64,000 nucleotides of DNA from Sternotherus odoratus (lineage: Eukaryota; Chordata; Testudines; Kinosternidae). The notes beneath the pieces were generated by a model. The model saw only the letters and a program-made list of their open reading frames with translations, did no database searches and was not told the DNA's origin. Of this stretch, positions 1 through 11,295 are shown piece by piece. Made by a program: the position numbers and the translations under genes. The DNA lies in contig JAVMKO010000001.1 in NCBI GenBank assembly GCA_032164245.1, positions 16,901,603 to 16,965,602 of the forward strand, written 5' to 3'. Every line of letters begins with the position of its first letter. Position 1 is the first letter of the stretch.

Positions 1-714
1 GAACCACTATGAAATGGATAGATAACAAGACAGAAAATATCATAATGCCACTATATAAATCCATGGTACACCTACACCTTCAATCCTCTGTGCAGTTCTG
101 GTTGCCCCATCTCAAAAAAAGCTATGTTAGAATTGGAAAAAGTACAGAGAAGGGTAATAAAAATTATTAAGGCTTTGAACAGCTTCCACATGAGGAAATA
201 CAGGGATTATTCAGCTGGGAAAGGAGGCATCAAAGGATGGAAATGGCAGAAGTCTACAAAATCATGAATGGTGTGGAGAAAGTGAACAAGGAAGTGTTAT
301 TCAGTCCTTCACATAACACGAGAACCAGGGTCAACCAATTAAACGAATAGGCAGCAGGTTAAAACAAACAAAAGGAAGTGCGCCTTCGCACAACGCACAG
401 TCAACCTCTGGAACTCATTGGCTGGGGATGTTGTGAAGGCCAGAACTAGCTGGATTCAAAAAAGAATTACATAAGTTCATGGACTTTAGGTCCATCAATG
501 ACTATTAGCCAAGATGACCATGATGCAAACCCATGCTCCGAGTTTCCCTAAGCCTCTGTCAAATGCTGGGACTGGATGACAGAGGATGGATCACTTGATG
601 ATTGCCCTGTTCTATTCATTCCCTTTGAAGCATCTTGCATTTGTCACCATCAGAAGACAAAATACTAAGGTAGGTAGGCCATTGGTCTGACCCAGTACAG
701 CCATTCTTATGTTG
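1..714 (+). mobile_element. CR1 LINE 3' end, 5' truncated by window
   Basis: The segment reads as the terminal coding and 3' region of a CR1 non-LTR retrotransposon. Recognisable pieces are TGTGCAGTTCTGGTTGCCCC, the CATGAGGAAATACAGG tract, GCAGCAGGTTAAAACAAACA, and a tail ending GTACAGCCATTCTTATGTT. The reading frame has decayed. It lies in the sense orientation within the semaphorin intron. Confidence 0.85.
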
Positions 715-1559
715 TAACAATTGGTCTGATGAACTAAAACCAGTGTTTTATTTAATCAATTTCAAATTATTCTTATTTTGACATGTTCATATTTTTTTCT
801 GAACCATTTCCCTAGCCTTTCAGTCAGGTTTCTCTTACCACAGCTATCACTCACAATAGCAAAATTTCACCGAACAGATGGATTTGCCTCTTAAATGGGG
901 CAATTAATAGAGGAAAGTGCTGCAAGATCATGACTTTCATTAGCCATTAGCCCATGCACTGACTAGCATGAGGCAGAGCACAATCCATGTGTTGCTGATA
1001 TCCTATTCACCCAAAAAGAGGCCTCAGAGAAAACTGATGGGGCTCATAACAGAGTTTGCAGTCAAGACCAATGTCTGAAACACTTTGTGTATTCACACCT
1101 ATGACTAGAGAATCCAAGTCCTTAAAAACGTCCCCCACTGCACAGGGTTCTAAATATGCCTTGTTAGTGGACTCTTTATTCACCCTTTTCAATCTCTTAA
1201 CTATGGATATGGAGAGGTACAGCTGCTATCTTTATGTCCAAGTAAGAACCACCATAGCAAGATAAAAGAGTCACATGGTTATGACAAAATTCCAGCTTTC
1301 ATTTAATGAAAACAATGTACGCTTCTAGGCCTCATGACTGTGAAGAAAAACTTGAAAATATAAACCCAGCATAATTAGTGCTGAGATGTCTTCCAGGAGT
1401 CCGCAGAGAGCCTGGAACAACAGTTGATCTGCTCCATATATCTTAATGTGATGTTAATTCTGTGACCCACCAACAGCAGGTCCCTCCGTGTGTGATGATA
1501 GGATGAGAACTCCTAACTAGAGTCCATCATCATAAAGCAACCTCCCTAACACCTCCCCA
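715..1559. other. intronic DNA, nothing recognised
   Basis: AT-rich intronic sequence. Only short open frames with no family resemblance are present. Confidence 0.5.
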
Positions 1560-2798
1560 TAGAATGACCAGACAGCAAGTGTGAAAAATTGGGATGGGGG
1601 GGGATAATAGGAGCTTATTGTGACGGGTTGGGATCACAGAAACCCCTTAGGGGCTGCCACTGATGTGCCAAGGCTACTCCTTCCTCGGTTTTCCTGCCCC
1701 AACAGCTTAGGACCTCAGTACCCTGCCAGGTCTGAGCCACGTCCCCGAACAGCTGTGGGCTTTCCTGGAAACAGGCAGGAGGTATTCTTACCTCTGGCAC
1801 TCAGATGCTCAACTCCCAGTAGGGTCAAACCCTGAATAAAATTTGTTTTGCCCTGTATAAAGCTTATACAGGGCAAACTCATAGATTGTTCGCCCTCTAT
1901 AACAATGATAGAGAGATATGCACAGCTGTTTGCCCCCCCTAGGTACCAACACATACTCCAGGTTAATGAATAAGTAAAAAGTGATTTTAATAAAGATAGG
2001 AAATAGGATTTAAGTGGTTCAAAGTAGTAACAGACAGAATAATGTGAATTACCAAACAAAATAAACAAAACACGCAAATCTAACACTATTACAGTAAAAA
2101 ACCTCACCCTCTGAATTCCTTCTTTCAGGCTAAACTCCCTGTTAGCCTGGGTCCAGCAATCACTCGCACCCCCCCTGCAGTCACGGTCCTCTGTTCCAGT
2201 TTCTTCCAGGAATCCTTGGGGGGTAGAGGGCTGTTGCTTGAGCCAGCTGAGAACAAAATGGAGAGGTCTCTCCCAGGTTTATATAGGCTTCCTCCTCTCT
2301 GGGTGGAGAGCCACTCCTTCTTCCTATGCAGAGTCCACATGGCTTCTCAGAGCACATGGCTCAGTTGCAGGCCCAAACCAGACTCCCCTCACCACCAGCC
2401 AGGCTGCATTCCTCAGGAAGATCGGGTGTGGACGGGGTCTACAAAGTTCATTGTTTGCTTGATTGGTTCTCAATTGGGCTTAACTGAGAATAGTTTTTCT
2501 CAGAGAGCTGTTCAGCTGCTTTCCAAAGTCCACATACAACCAACCAAGCACATAGTCAATATTCATAACTCTGAATACAACACAGACACATACATACAAA
2601 TAGGATGAACAAATCCAGTGGATCATTACCTTCACAGAGATATAACTTTTTAGCAAAACCATATTCCCATAACATCATACATATATTCACAAGCACACCC
2701 CCCCATAAAGCCTTATGGGGTACACTGTCACACCTATATAAGAATAAGACCCCAAAATCGGGACTGTCCCTATAAAATCAGGACATCTGGTCACCCTA
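1560..2798. mobile_element. hAT-like MITE (124 bp) split by a solo LTR
   Basis: The two halves, 1560-1618 and 2733-2798, together form one small element. Its termini are TAGAATGACCAGACAGCAAG on the left and CATCTGGTCACCCTA on the right. The flanking 8-mers are CCTCCCCA (1552-1559) and CCACCCCA (2799-2806), 7 of 8 matching. The same element occurs at 25655-25777 and 37086-37208, where the 8-bp duplications are perfect, so the family uses a hAT-length target. The middle is replaced by the LTR at 1619-2732. Confidence 0.85.
1619..2732 (-). mobile_element. solo LTR of an endogenous retroelement
   Basis: The 1,114-bp block begins TGTGACGGGTTGG and ends ACTGTCACA, giving TGTGAC...GTCACA inverted ends. 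It sits inside the MITE with a 5-bp flank CTTAT/CCTAT (4 of 5). Read on the minus strand there is a TATA box, CTATATAAA, at about 2279-2287. Minus orientation is inferred from that box. No internal gag or pol sequence is present, so it is a recombined solo LTR. Confidence 0.75.
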
Positions 2799-2806
2799 CC
2801 ACCCCA

Positions 2807-4545
2807 TCCCGGCTTAAAAATTCAACATGTCTGGTATTCCATTGGCCAGGTCCTCAGCTAAAATATAGCAGTAGAGCTCTAATGAAGTCCGTGTGGCTGT
2901 GCTGATTTACACTCACTGAGGATTTGGTTCCCTGTGCCCTGGGGGCAGAAAGAGCTGTGTTAATTACTGATATTATTTAAATAAGAAAAAAAAGTCATAT
3001 TCAATGACTCTATGAAACGTCATGAGTTGTGGCTTATTTCTGCTATAGATTGTATATAGCAGGTATTCATTAATACAAAAATAATTTTGCTGTATGAGGT
3101 TCGCCATGTTGTCTGTTCCGTTTAATCAGCTGTTCAGGCTTGCATATGCAAGACTGATAGTTCTGTATAATTGTTCTTTATCCAAACACAGGAAAGTTAT
3201 CCTGAGTTCTAACTGTAAATTTTAGAACTCAAAATACTACATCTGACAAGATGGTAAGCTCAGCTTCCTGGTACTTTCTTTCTTAGCAACTAGCTTTAAT
3301 CTTATTTATCGTGATGGTCAGAGAACAAAATATTCAAAATAATAACATCATTTTTGTTGCTATTTATCGGAGAGTTAGGTATTTGCATTTATTTTCCATA
3401 GTTTTGTAAATACCTTCTTTTCAAAAACTGAGAGTATTGTCTAGTGACTGGAGCCAGGATTCCTGGGTTCTTGCCTCAGCTCTGCCAGTGACTCAATAGA
3501 TAGGCTAGGTCAAGTCACCTCCCGTGCCTCAGTTTCCCTTTTGGTAAAATGGGAATGATAATACCAATTATGTAGGAGCATTGTCAGGCTAAAGTGATTT
3601 TATCGAGTGTTTTAATTTCCTCAGATGAGAGGAGTTATACCAAGAGCTAAGAATTAAAAAAAAAACCTCCTCACAGAGTGTAAACTGTGAAAGACTCAAA
3701 ACATGTTTTCTGCTAAATAGCGTTGTGTGTGTGTGTGTGCGTGCATCAAAGTTCAAAGCAACTTTGCAGCCAGTAAATTCAACCACTTAGTTGCTTTAAC
3801 AGCTTCTATTACAGACCCTCTAGCGCTCTGGGGTACAGGCCATAGTTAAAGGAAGACACTGTTTACAAGATAAAGCAGCTTTCATGCTGCTCCAAATTTT
3901 GCCAGGGATCAGAATGGTGAAGTTGCCTCCGGTCTCCTTTCCCCTAAACTAGCACTGTATTGGTCCAGAGTATCTGGTTTCAGTATCTATGGATTGAGTA
4001 AAATGTACATGGCTGAGACTTGCCTTTAAACATCAGACTTCTACAGACAGTCTCCTCCTGCAGGCATCTGAGCACCTTCAGTTTAAGTGGCGGAAAACAA
4101 TATTGACGTATGAACTCAGTTCCACACAGTGATAGTGCTGGCCAATATTTCAGCAGCAAGATCTAGTTCCCTGAATTTCTAATGTGTCCAACTTTCATGT
4201 AAAAGGTCAACAATCCACAAGTTAAACATATTACTTAAAACAATTCCATTTTTTTCCCTCCAGACGTTTCCGCAGACAAGACGTTCGGCATGGAAATGCA
4301 GCTCAGCAGTGCTTTGGCCAGCAGTTCATTGGTAATTCACACACAGCACAGCAGAATGCTAGTAAATGCCTAGAGCAAACAGCATGGATTTTACACAGGA
4401 GAAACAGCAAGGGCTGAGTCTGACCTCAGTTACACAATTTTTGTACTGATGTAACTCTCTTGATTTCAGGGGAATAATTCCTGATTTACACCCTTGACAT
4501 TAGAGGCACACTGTAAGGACCAAGATCCCAGTGCAGGAAAGCTTT
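2807..4545. other. intronic DNA with MIR-like SINE
   Basis: Mostly unrecognised AT-rich intron. A MIR-like fragment occupies about 3440-3600, and a short GT microsatellite lies at 3724-3742. Confidence 0.5.
3440..3600 (+). mobile_element. MIR-like CORE-SINE
   Basis: Diagnostic pieces in order: GACTGGAGCCAGGATTCCTG, CAGCTCTGCCAGTGACTC, GGTCAAGTCACCTCC, GCCTCAGTTTCCC and AAAATGGGAATGATAATACC. This is the expected MIR order and orientation. Confidence 0.8.
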
Positions 4546-4551
4546 CCTATG

Positions 4552-4733
4552 CGGGGGGGGGGGGGGGGAAGCTCAGTGCTTTGAGCATTGGCCTTCTAAA
4601 TCCAGGGTTGTGCGTTCAATCGTTGAGGGGGCCATTTAGGGATATGGGGCAAAAATAGGGATTGGTCTTGCTTCGAGCAGGGGGTTGGACTAGATGATCT
4701 CCTGAGGTCCTTCCAACTCTGAGATTCTATGGA
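4552..4733 (+). mobile_element. tRNA-derived SINE with CR1-like 3' tail
   Basis: After a 17-bp G run (about 4552-4568) comes a tRNA-like head: an A-box-like GCTCAGTGCTTTGAGCATTG and a B-box-like GTGCGTTCAATCG near 4611. A body follows (GGGATATGGGGCAAAAATAG), then the tail GGTTGGACTAGATGATCTCC and CCTTCCAACTCTGAGATTCT. That tail matches CR1 3' ends, consistent with mobilisation by CR1 machinery. Confidence 0.85.
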
Positions 4734-4796
4734 GACAGTACTTAACCATGTACTGTGCTTAAGGCCCATTGGATTTAATGAGACTGAGGTGAAGGA

Positions 4797-6021
4797 GGGG
4801 AGGATCGACCTAAGATTCGGTACTTCAGCTACGGGAATAGCTGAAGATCAACTGCTGAGTCGACTCCTGTACTCCCCCGTTGACTCCGCTTGCGCCTCTT
4901 GCAGCGGTGGAGTACCCAGGGCCAGCACCAGCAAAACAAGCAGGTGCTTGGGGCGGCATTCTGGCACCGGCCATCATAGGTCCCGATGCCACCCGCCTCT
5001 GCCTCCTTCCCTGAATGCTCCGTGTCTCCCCCCCCCCCTCAGGCAAGGGAGAGGAAAGAAGCGTCATACTGGCGACATGCTCAGGAGAGCAGGCAGAGCG
5101 GAGCTGAACTAGGGGAGGGGGGAGGTGAAACTTCCACCACCACCCCTTCCTGGTGCCTGCAGACCCCCGCCCACCTGAGCCTCCAGCTTCCCCTGCCCAC
5201 TGCGGTGGCATCTTGGGCCTCCCGCCGCCCCAGTGGCAGAGCAGCAGCAGTGGGAGGCTGAGGGGTGGCTCTGATGTGTCCCCCCTGCTGGGAGGCGGCG
5301 ACACTGGTGGTGGCATTGGCTGCCGTGGTGGGGGAGGCAGAGAAGGGTGAAGCTGACTCCGCTGAGGAGGGTCTGGCAGCTGAAACCCTCCCCAGGGAGG
5401 CTGCTCAGCCCCCAGGCCTGAGAGGGGTAGGAGCTCCTCCCGGGCCAGTCCCTGGCCTGACTCTCTGGCCAGACATCAGTGGCCAGGAAAGGTGAGGGAT
5501 GTGGGGAGGGATCAGCCCCCAGTGCAGTGTGCGAGGATGGGGCACTTAGCAGCTGCTCCGCCAGCCAGGGGGTTGCCACCCTGCGGGAAGAGCCGGGGTG
5601 GGATGGAAACTATTTCCCTTGGCAAGTCTCCGATGCCTTCCCTGAAGTGGATTGGGTTGGTGGGGGGTGGCCCCACATCGGAGTGTGAAGGGGGCTGTGC
5701 CTGTCTGCAGGATGTAATGGGGGGGGGAATGCGGCAGGCCCTGGGGAGGAGTCGGGACGGGGGATTTGGGGAAGGAGTTGGAATGGGGTGGGGAAGGGGT
5801 GGAGTTGGGGTGGGGGTGGAGATTGGGTGTGTGTGTGAAAAAAGGGGGAGTGTCCAAAATTGGGGCAGCAAAAATCCTAGAGCCAGCCCTGGGAGTATCG
5901 GAGTCAACGAGAGAGTACCCGGGGATTGATTTATCGCGTCTACCCTAGACGTGATATATATCGACCACCGAAAGATCGATCGCTACCTGCCAATCCAGTG
6001 GGTGGTGAAGGCCTGCCCTTA
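4797..6021. mobile_element. palindromic DNA-transposon-like element, interrupted
   Basis: The outer parts, 4797-4916 and 5892-6021, belong to a family recurring near 47950 and 59884. They are rich in GATCGACC/ATCGATCG words: GATCGACCTAAGATTCGG on the left, GGGGATTGATTTATCGCGTC and GATCGATCGCTACCTGCC on the right. Between them is a 975-bp hAT insertion. No coding sequence is present. Confidence 0.6.
4917..5891. mobile_element. non-autonomous hAT element, GC-rich, 8-bp TSD
   Basis: The 975-bp element starts CAGGGCCAGCACC and ends AGAGCCAGCCCTG, imperfect terminal inverted repeats. It is flanked by GGAGTACC (4909-4916) and GGAGTATC (5892-5899), 7 of 8 identical. Length and 8-bp duplication fit the hAT superfamily. 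The GC-rich interior yields many overlapping open frames on both strands, which are compositional. A related element sits at 52923-53222. Confidence 0.85.
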
Positions 6022-7898
6022 GGAACATGCTTAAGTGCTGACCTAAATAGGGATGAACTTGAATGCATACTTAAATGCTCTCCTGAATCACAGCTCAAGT
6101 CATGCAATGTGCTTAGTGCCCTCACATCCCATTAATTTCAACCACTGCTACTGTGTGCAGTATAAAAGCTTAGATATGTAGCAGCTGCCAGGGTGTGCTG
6201 AGATCCTCACCAGATCAGGCCCAATAAATCTAAAGAAAAGGAGTCAAAGATCGGGGTTTCTCTGTGACAGATGTTTCTCCAGAGAATTTTTTGCTGAAAT
6301 TGTATTTTTCCGCTGGATGGATTAGAATTTGAAAGGAAAATATTTCAAGATGAAGTATTTGTTAAATTTGCCCTGGGACATTTCATACCATCCATTTGCA
6401 TCAGGACAGCACAATATATTCCATGGGGATTTCCGCTGGGGAAAAGAAAAGGGTATCCATGGCCCACTGTGATACTTAACTGCAAAACTGCATGCAATGA
6501 AGATTGTAGATTTGATTGCGAGCTACACTAGGAACCTCACAGTAGAGCATAGCAAATGTAAATAAAGAGAGAGAGAAATCATAATGGTTATTAATTCCCA
6601 GGCTTCAGGATCAGAAACAGATCATGAGTTGGTATCAGGAAAATATTCTCCCTACACTACACTCCTCTTACAGTGCTATAAGAAAATGAACTACAAAGAC
6701 TGCTGCCCTGTTCCACTATAGCACCTCCTTTGTCTGTTCCGCCATATATTTCGCTGTATATAGGAGCCTGCAACTGACTCTCGGTTAGTCAACTTCAAAC
6801 GAAATTTTGAGTAACATTTGGGTGGCAAAGCTAAACACTTGTACTTTCTGTGCATGTGTTGTAGAGATCTGCGGTAGAGCTGGGCTGGGAATGGGTTTTC
6901 CATCCCATGAATATTTTTGAGAGTTCTAAATGTTTTCCTGTCTCGCAGTAAGGAACAAAGCCTGACATCTCAAAAATATTTCCAATCTGAAAAATTGTGA
7001 TTTTGTTTTGCATTTTGGATCAATTGAAGCAGTTTGTTTTGATAATTTTGGAATGCTCTGTTTTGATTTTGATCACCCCCCGACCTATTAAACCTTTCTT
7101 CAATCTAATTACAGTCTAATTAGCCTGTATTTGAAAACACAAAGTGGCTTTGAACCAGAATTTTTTGTTTTGAAAATGCTGAAATGAAACATTTTGACAA
7201 TTGGAATCTTTTTCCTTGACAGAAAATCAACCAAAGCCAACCTTGTTTCATGAACAACTTGGTTTTGATGAATCAACATTTTTAGTTGAAAAAAAAAAAG
7301 CCTATCATCAAAAAATTCCCAGCCAGCTCTAAGCTGTACAAATTTGGGACACACCATACAAAACAGTTTAGATGTTCGTAGGTTTTGAGGGTTTGATCAT
7401 GTAACATGCTAAGAAAACTGGACCCAATCCTGCAACATAATGTATCCCGTGCTTACTGTCAAACATGTAAGTAGTCTTATTGGTGTTGAAATTATTGGAC
7501 TTGAAATTAAACACGTGCCTATGTGCTTTGCTGGATGGATGCCAGAGTGCTTAGCACTTTTCAGAGTCAAGCCCTATAGAGACATGCGCAGTCATAACCA
7601 CTTGTCATGCAGTCCTTTACCTTAGAGCTGGATCCTGGGAGATCCTGAGGTGAGCCATGCCTTCCATTCCTCCTGGAGAGAGTGGGAGCAGAGGGTGCTC
7701 CACAGTTCACAGGATAAGGCCATTAGTAGGTGCAAAATTTTAATTCCTACCTGGAGGGCTATGGGTCAAATTCAATTCTAAAGGTGAATATCAGAGGAGT
7801 CCTTAAAAAGCCCAAAGGAAACGTGCTTAATGGAAAGGGTAGCATTTATTTTAGTTACACAACTGACAAATCAATAAGAATCTTACTTTCCTTCACAG
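6022..7898. other. intronic DNA upstream of the penultimate exon
   Basis: AT-rich intron. I recognised no transposon with confidence here. The acceptor of the next exon ends it. Confidence 0.5.
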
Positions 7899-8038
7899 GA
7901 GAAGCCCTGGAGAAGACTGAAGAACGGATAGTATATGGAATAGAGTACAACAGCACTCTTCTGGAATGTACCCCTAGAACTTTACAAGCTAAAGTGATCT
8001 GGTTTGTGCAGCGAGCCCACGAAGCCAGGAAGGAGGAG
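7899..8038 (+). CDS. SEMA3E: SEMA3E-like penultimate coding exon (Ig-domain N-terminal half)
   Basis: This 140-nt internal exon of a secreted class-3 semaphorin starts after a pyrimidine-rich acceptor (TTACTTTCCTTCACAG, AG at 7897-7898) and ends before a donor GT at 8039. The first two bases complete a codon begun in the upstream exon (phase 1), and the exon ends on a codon boundary. It encodes EALEKTEERIVYGIEYNSTL followed by LECTPR and the VIWFVQ stretch. This is the first half of the Ig-like C2 domain: the first Ig cysteine is in LLEC, the core tryptophan in IWF, and NST is an N-glycosylation sequon. Class-3 semaphorins are secreted guidance ligands; SEMA3E signals mainly through plexin-D1 in vessels and axons. 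The donor GTGATT is a weak match to consensus. Assignment to SEMA3E rather than SEMA3A, 3C or 3D is from memory of the family; I recall SEMA3D having a clearly different tail. Confidence 0.85.
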
Positions 8039-9492
8039 GTGATTTCCCATGTAATTCTAGTTATGCCATGTTTATAGAAAGGGTCCGTCATATTAGGGAT
8101 CTTACAGGTGAATGAGCTTTCAGTGAAGCAGCTGGTACCAGTTGATGTAATTGACGTAGATTCGTAGATGTTTAAGGGCAGTTGGGAACATTATGATTAT
8201 CTAGTATGACTTCCTGCATAAACAGGCCATGGCATTTTACTTGGGGATTCCTGCATCACTCCCAGTAATTGATGGCTGAATGAGAGCATAGGTTTTAGAA
8301 GTGCACCCACTGGTGGCTTGCGAGTCTTTCATTTGGGAGGCTTACACACACATGCCAGAAGCTCCCTAGAAGTGGGGGGACCACCAGCCCCCCACCCACC
8401 CCACCCCCCCGGATCGTGGCCCTGCCTCTCATCTGTTCCCTTGAGCGCCCCGCCCCCCCTTCATCTCCTCCCCTAAGGCCCTCCTGCCCATCTCTCCTCT
8501 TTGCCTCTTCCCCAAAGGGGCCTCCACTCACTCACTCCTCTCAACCTTTTCTCCCAAGGTCCTCCCCCACCCACTGGCCACTCTCTCCTCTCCGTGCCAG
8601 AGAGGAGCAAGCAGGGAGTGGGGTAGGCTTCAGGGAAGAGGCCAGGTGGGAGCAGGGCCCTGGGGTAGAGAATAGTCCGGGTAACAGTGACTCCCCTGCA
8701 CACTTCTGTGGAGCTTTGCTTCCAACACTCCAAAGGTGGTGGGCCTCCAAAGGGAGGTGGCCCATGCCACATCCACAGCATTTTCTCTCCTCCATGGCCA
8801 GCCTTTTTGGGAGAGGCTTAACCTCCCCCAGGTTCTTACACGTGCTGCCCGTGAGTGCATCCAAGTCTTCTTAAAACTTCAAAGTAATGGAGAATCTACC
8901 ACATCCCTTTACAGATGATTCCAATGATGAATGTCTATCACTGTTAATAACTTGCACCTTATTTCCAGTTTGAATGTGTCTAGCTTTAACTTCCAACTAC
9001 TAGTTCTTATTATTCTTTTGTATTCTAGTTTAAACAGTTTACAGGATGTGATCAGTGCTATCTATCTTAGTTACGTATATGGCCCCTGTCACAATTTTCA
9101 ATGTATTTATCCTCACAATACCTCTGTAGTGTAGGGAAGTGACATTTTCCCCGTGGGAATCAAGGCACAGAGAGACTAAGTGACTTGCCGGTTCTCACAC
9201 AGGAGGCCTATATCAGACTAGTAACTTGAACCCGGGTTTCTGTTGTCCTATGCTAGCACTCTCACCACATAACCTCTTCCCTCCTGCAGTAAATGTAATC
9301 CTGTGTGGGCTTGAACAAGGCATGTTACAGCATCTTTGATTGGTGTCCTCTAAATACTCACTGCAGAATTTGTAGCCAAGTCCCTACAGTACATTTAAAA
9401 CTGATTTCACTGATGTTTCTAGTGCAGTGCTACAACCTTGTACTCACTGTGACTACATCGATAATACAATGCACCATTGGCTTGTTTCTCAG
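8039..9492 (+). other. SEMA3E: last intron of SEMA3E-like gene
   Basis: This 1,454-bp intron lies between the two recognised exons. About 8150-8275 is an old repeat fragment resembling a CR1-associated sequence (ATTATGATTATCTAGTATGA). About 8290-8840 is a C/G-rich insert whose open frames are compositional. About 8845-9010 continues old repeat-like sequence, and 9085-9285 is a MIR/L2-like fragment. No additional exon is supported. Confidence 0.75.
9085..9285. mobile_element. ancient MIR/L2-like fragment in last intron
   Basis: The sequence contains the recognisable CORE/L2-type string AAGGCACAGAGAGACTAAGT, then GACTTGCC, a CACACAGG box and GAACCCGGGTTTCTGTTGTC. These match, with divergence, the conserved 3' portion of MIR/L2 elements shared across amniotes. 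Boundaries are approximate. Confidence 0.6.
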
Positions 9493-9945
9493 GTGAAGAC
9501 TGATGACAGAATCGTCAAAATGGACCTCGGCCTCTTATTCTTAAGGCTGCACAGGCTGGATGCAGGGACCTATTTTTGTCAGACTGTGGAACACAGCATT
9601 GTCCATACAGTCAGAAGAATCACCCTGGAGGTGGTGGAGGAAGGGCGCGTGGATGAAATGTTTAACAAAGACTATGAGGAGGACGTGCCTCACAAAATGC
9701 CCTGCCCAGCGCAGAGCAGCATTCCTCAGGGATCGAAGCCGTGGTACAAGGAATTTCTGCAGCTAATTGGGTACAGCAACTTCCAGAGGGTCGAGGAGTA
9801 TTGTGAAAAGGTGTGGTGCACAGATAAGAGGAGGAAAAAGTTGAAAATGTCCCCATCCAAGTGGAAGTACGCCAACCCTCAGGAGAAGAAGACACGCATC
9901 AGGCCGGAGCATTACCGCCTCCCCAGGAACGTAGTTGACTCTTGA
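9493..9945 (+). CDS. SEMA3E: SEMA3E-like terminal coding exon (Ig C-terminal half and basic tail, with stop)
   Basis: The last coding exon is 150 codons plus TGA (9943-9945). It starts in phase 0 after the acceptor TTGTTTCTCAG (AG 9491-9492) and joins the preceding exon in frame as ...RKEE/VKTDD. Residues 1-45 finish the Ig-like domain, with the DAGTYFC motif supplying the second Ig cysteine. An acidic linker follows (VVEEGRVDEMFNKDYEEDV), then PWYKEFLQLIGYSNFQRVEE and YCEKVWC. In class-3 semaphorins a cysteine in this position forms the interchain disulfide of the dimer. The basic tail holds KRRKKLK, a candidate proprotein-convertase site, and KWKYANPQEKK; basic tails in this family bind neuropilin and heparan sulfate. 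The frame is intact with no premature stop, so the gene looks functional here. The TYR/TRP-rich tail fits my memory of SEMA3E best. Confidence 0.88.
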   Translation: MKTDDRIVKMDLGLLFLRLHRLDAGTYFCQTVEHSIVHTVRRITLEVVEEGRVDEMFNKDYEEDVPHKMPCPAQSSIPQGSKPWYKEFLQLIGYSNFQRVEEYCEKVWCTDKRRKKLKMSPSKWKYANPQEKKTRIRPEHYRLPRNVVDS

Positions 9946-11295
9946 TGGACAAAATCCATCCATTCTTTCTGGGAGAATTTTTATTTGGACCTAAGGAATA
10001 GGGAGAAATCAGTCTTGGGCTTCGTAATTGACACAGGTTTAAATATATATATATATATATATTAAATAATGGGACTGAAAGCAGAAAAGGGTTCTGTTAA
10101 GTTATAGCTTATACTCATGTTGACTGTTTAGAGGTAATTTAAAACAAAATCTGCCTAACTAGCTGTTTCTAACTAGGTCATTGCATTCAGAGTTTTCCAT
10201 TTAAGGAGAACATGACAATCACTGTACTTTGAGTGCTTTAGTCAATTTCCCATGTGGACCATGCTTCTGCTGTATATTATTGCATATTAAGGGAATTTTA
10301 AAGTAAACTCAGATAGCTAAGCATTGACAAGCAGAAGAAAAATGTGATGTATAATTTCTGTTGGTTTCACAAATATCCTATTGCTTCTAAAAGCAGCACA
10401 TTGCAAGTTCTTAGCTTTCACTTGTGGCCTGTTTGTCTGTACTCGTAACAGCCACAAGTTTTGTTAGTGTGGTGTACTCTTATTTCTAAAGGTGTTGAAG
10501 GGGAATCTTATTTACTTCCCATCATTGCTTGTCTTTACCAGTAATTTATGAAGCACAGCGTACTACTATCACAACTAAATAATACTGCCTTGTAACTTGA
10601 TGTAAGTCAAATGCATGCGGAGAACAAAAACAGAATGAAGTTCTTCAGTGCAACTTGCTGTAAGACATTGGAGTAATAATTTGTTAGCTCAGAAGATATA
10701 TGATTTATAAGAATGCCCTCTTGTGGCAAAAGAGAGCATTTCCTTATATTGGTGTTACATTTTCTCCAGAAATTTACATACTTGAGTGTTATCCACATTC
10801 TCTTGATTTGCAACCTAGCTGTTAGTTCCACAGCCTTTCTATTCCATGTACTGAAATCTCAAATATTTCAAATACAGGGTTAGAAATCACTTGTGCTGGG
10901 GAATACAGCATAAAGAAATAAGCAACATATTAAGGCATTCAATGTAATATGCTTTTGGTATAGCAAATACTGATAAAAGAGATGGATAGCGAAAAAGCTT
11001 ATATTTGTATAGTTGCATGGTCTGATTTACCTGATATAGAATCTCTTCTTAGCATGGCTATTTTGATGAACTTTTGAATACTTGGGATGTTGGATCAAAA
11101 GAATAAGAAATCACTTATCACCTAGAATTTTCAGAGTATCACTGAAAAAAAAGTACAAAGCTTTAATTTTATGTTTAATTTTCATACTTTTCTTAAAAGC
11201 ATAACATTTTAGCACAAAGAGTCAGAGGAGAAATGTGATGTGAACATATAAATTGGAACTAAAAATTTGAAAATAAAAGCTACAGTTGTGATATA
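9946..11295 (+). other. SEMA3E: probable SEMA3E 3'UTR with candidate poly(A) signal
   Basis: The AT-rich DNA after the stop codon has no recognisable transposon for about 2 kb, unlike the rest of the window, which suits a 3'UTR. An ATTAAA variant lies at 10061-10066 next to an AT microsatellite. The first canonical AATAAA is at 11272-11277, followed by TG-rich sequence (ACAGTTGTGATAT), so cleavage near 11290 is plausible. The true end is unknown; a longer UTR running to the hAT at 11950 cannot be excluded. Confidence 0.4.
10043..10062. repeat. (AT)n microsatellite in 3'UTR
   Basis: An uninterrupted AT dinucleotide run of about 20 bp lies roughly 100 bp after the semaphorin stop codon. It ends in an ATTAAA hexamer. 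Confidence 0.9.

Noticed and set aside
4571..4625. Possible tRNA gene
   Set aside because: The A- and B-box-like strings belong to a SINE with CR1-like tail. No acceptor stem or anticodon arm closes.
4729..5929. Cluster of overlapping open frames (up to 163 codons) on both strands
   Set aside because: They fall inside a GC-rich hAT with visible 8-bp duplication. Composition explains them, and no domain is recognisable.
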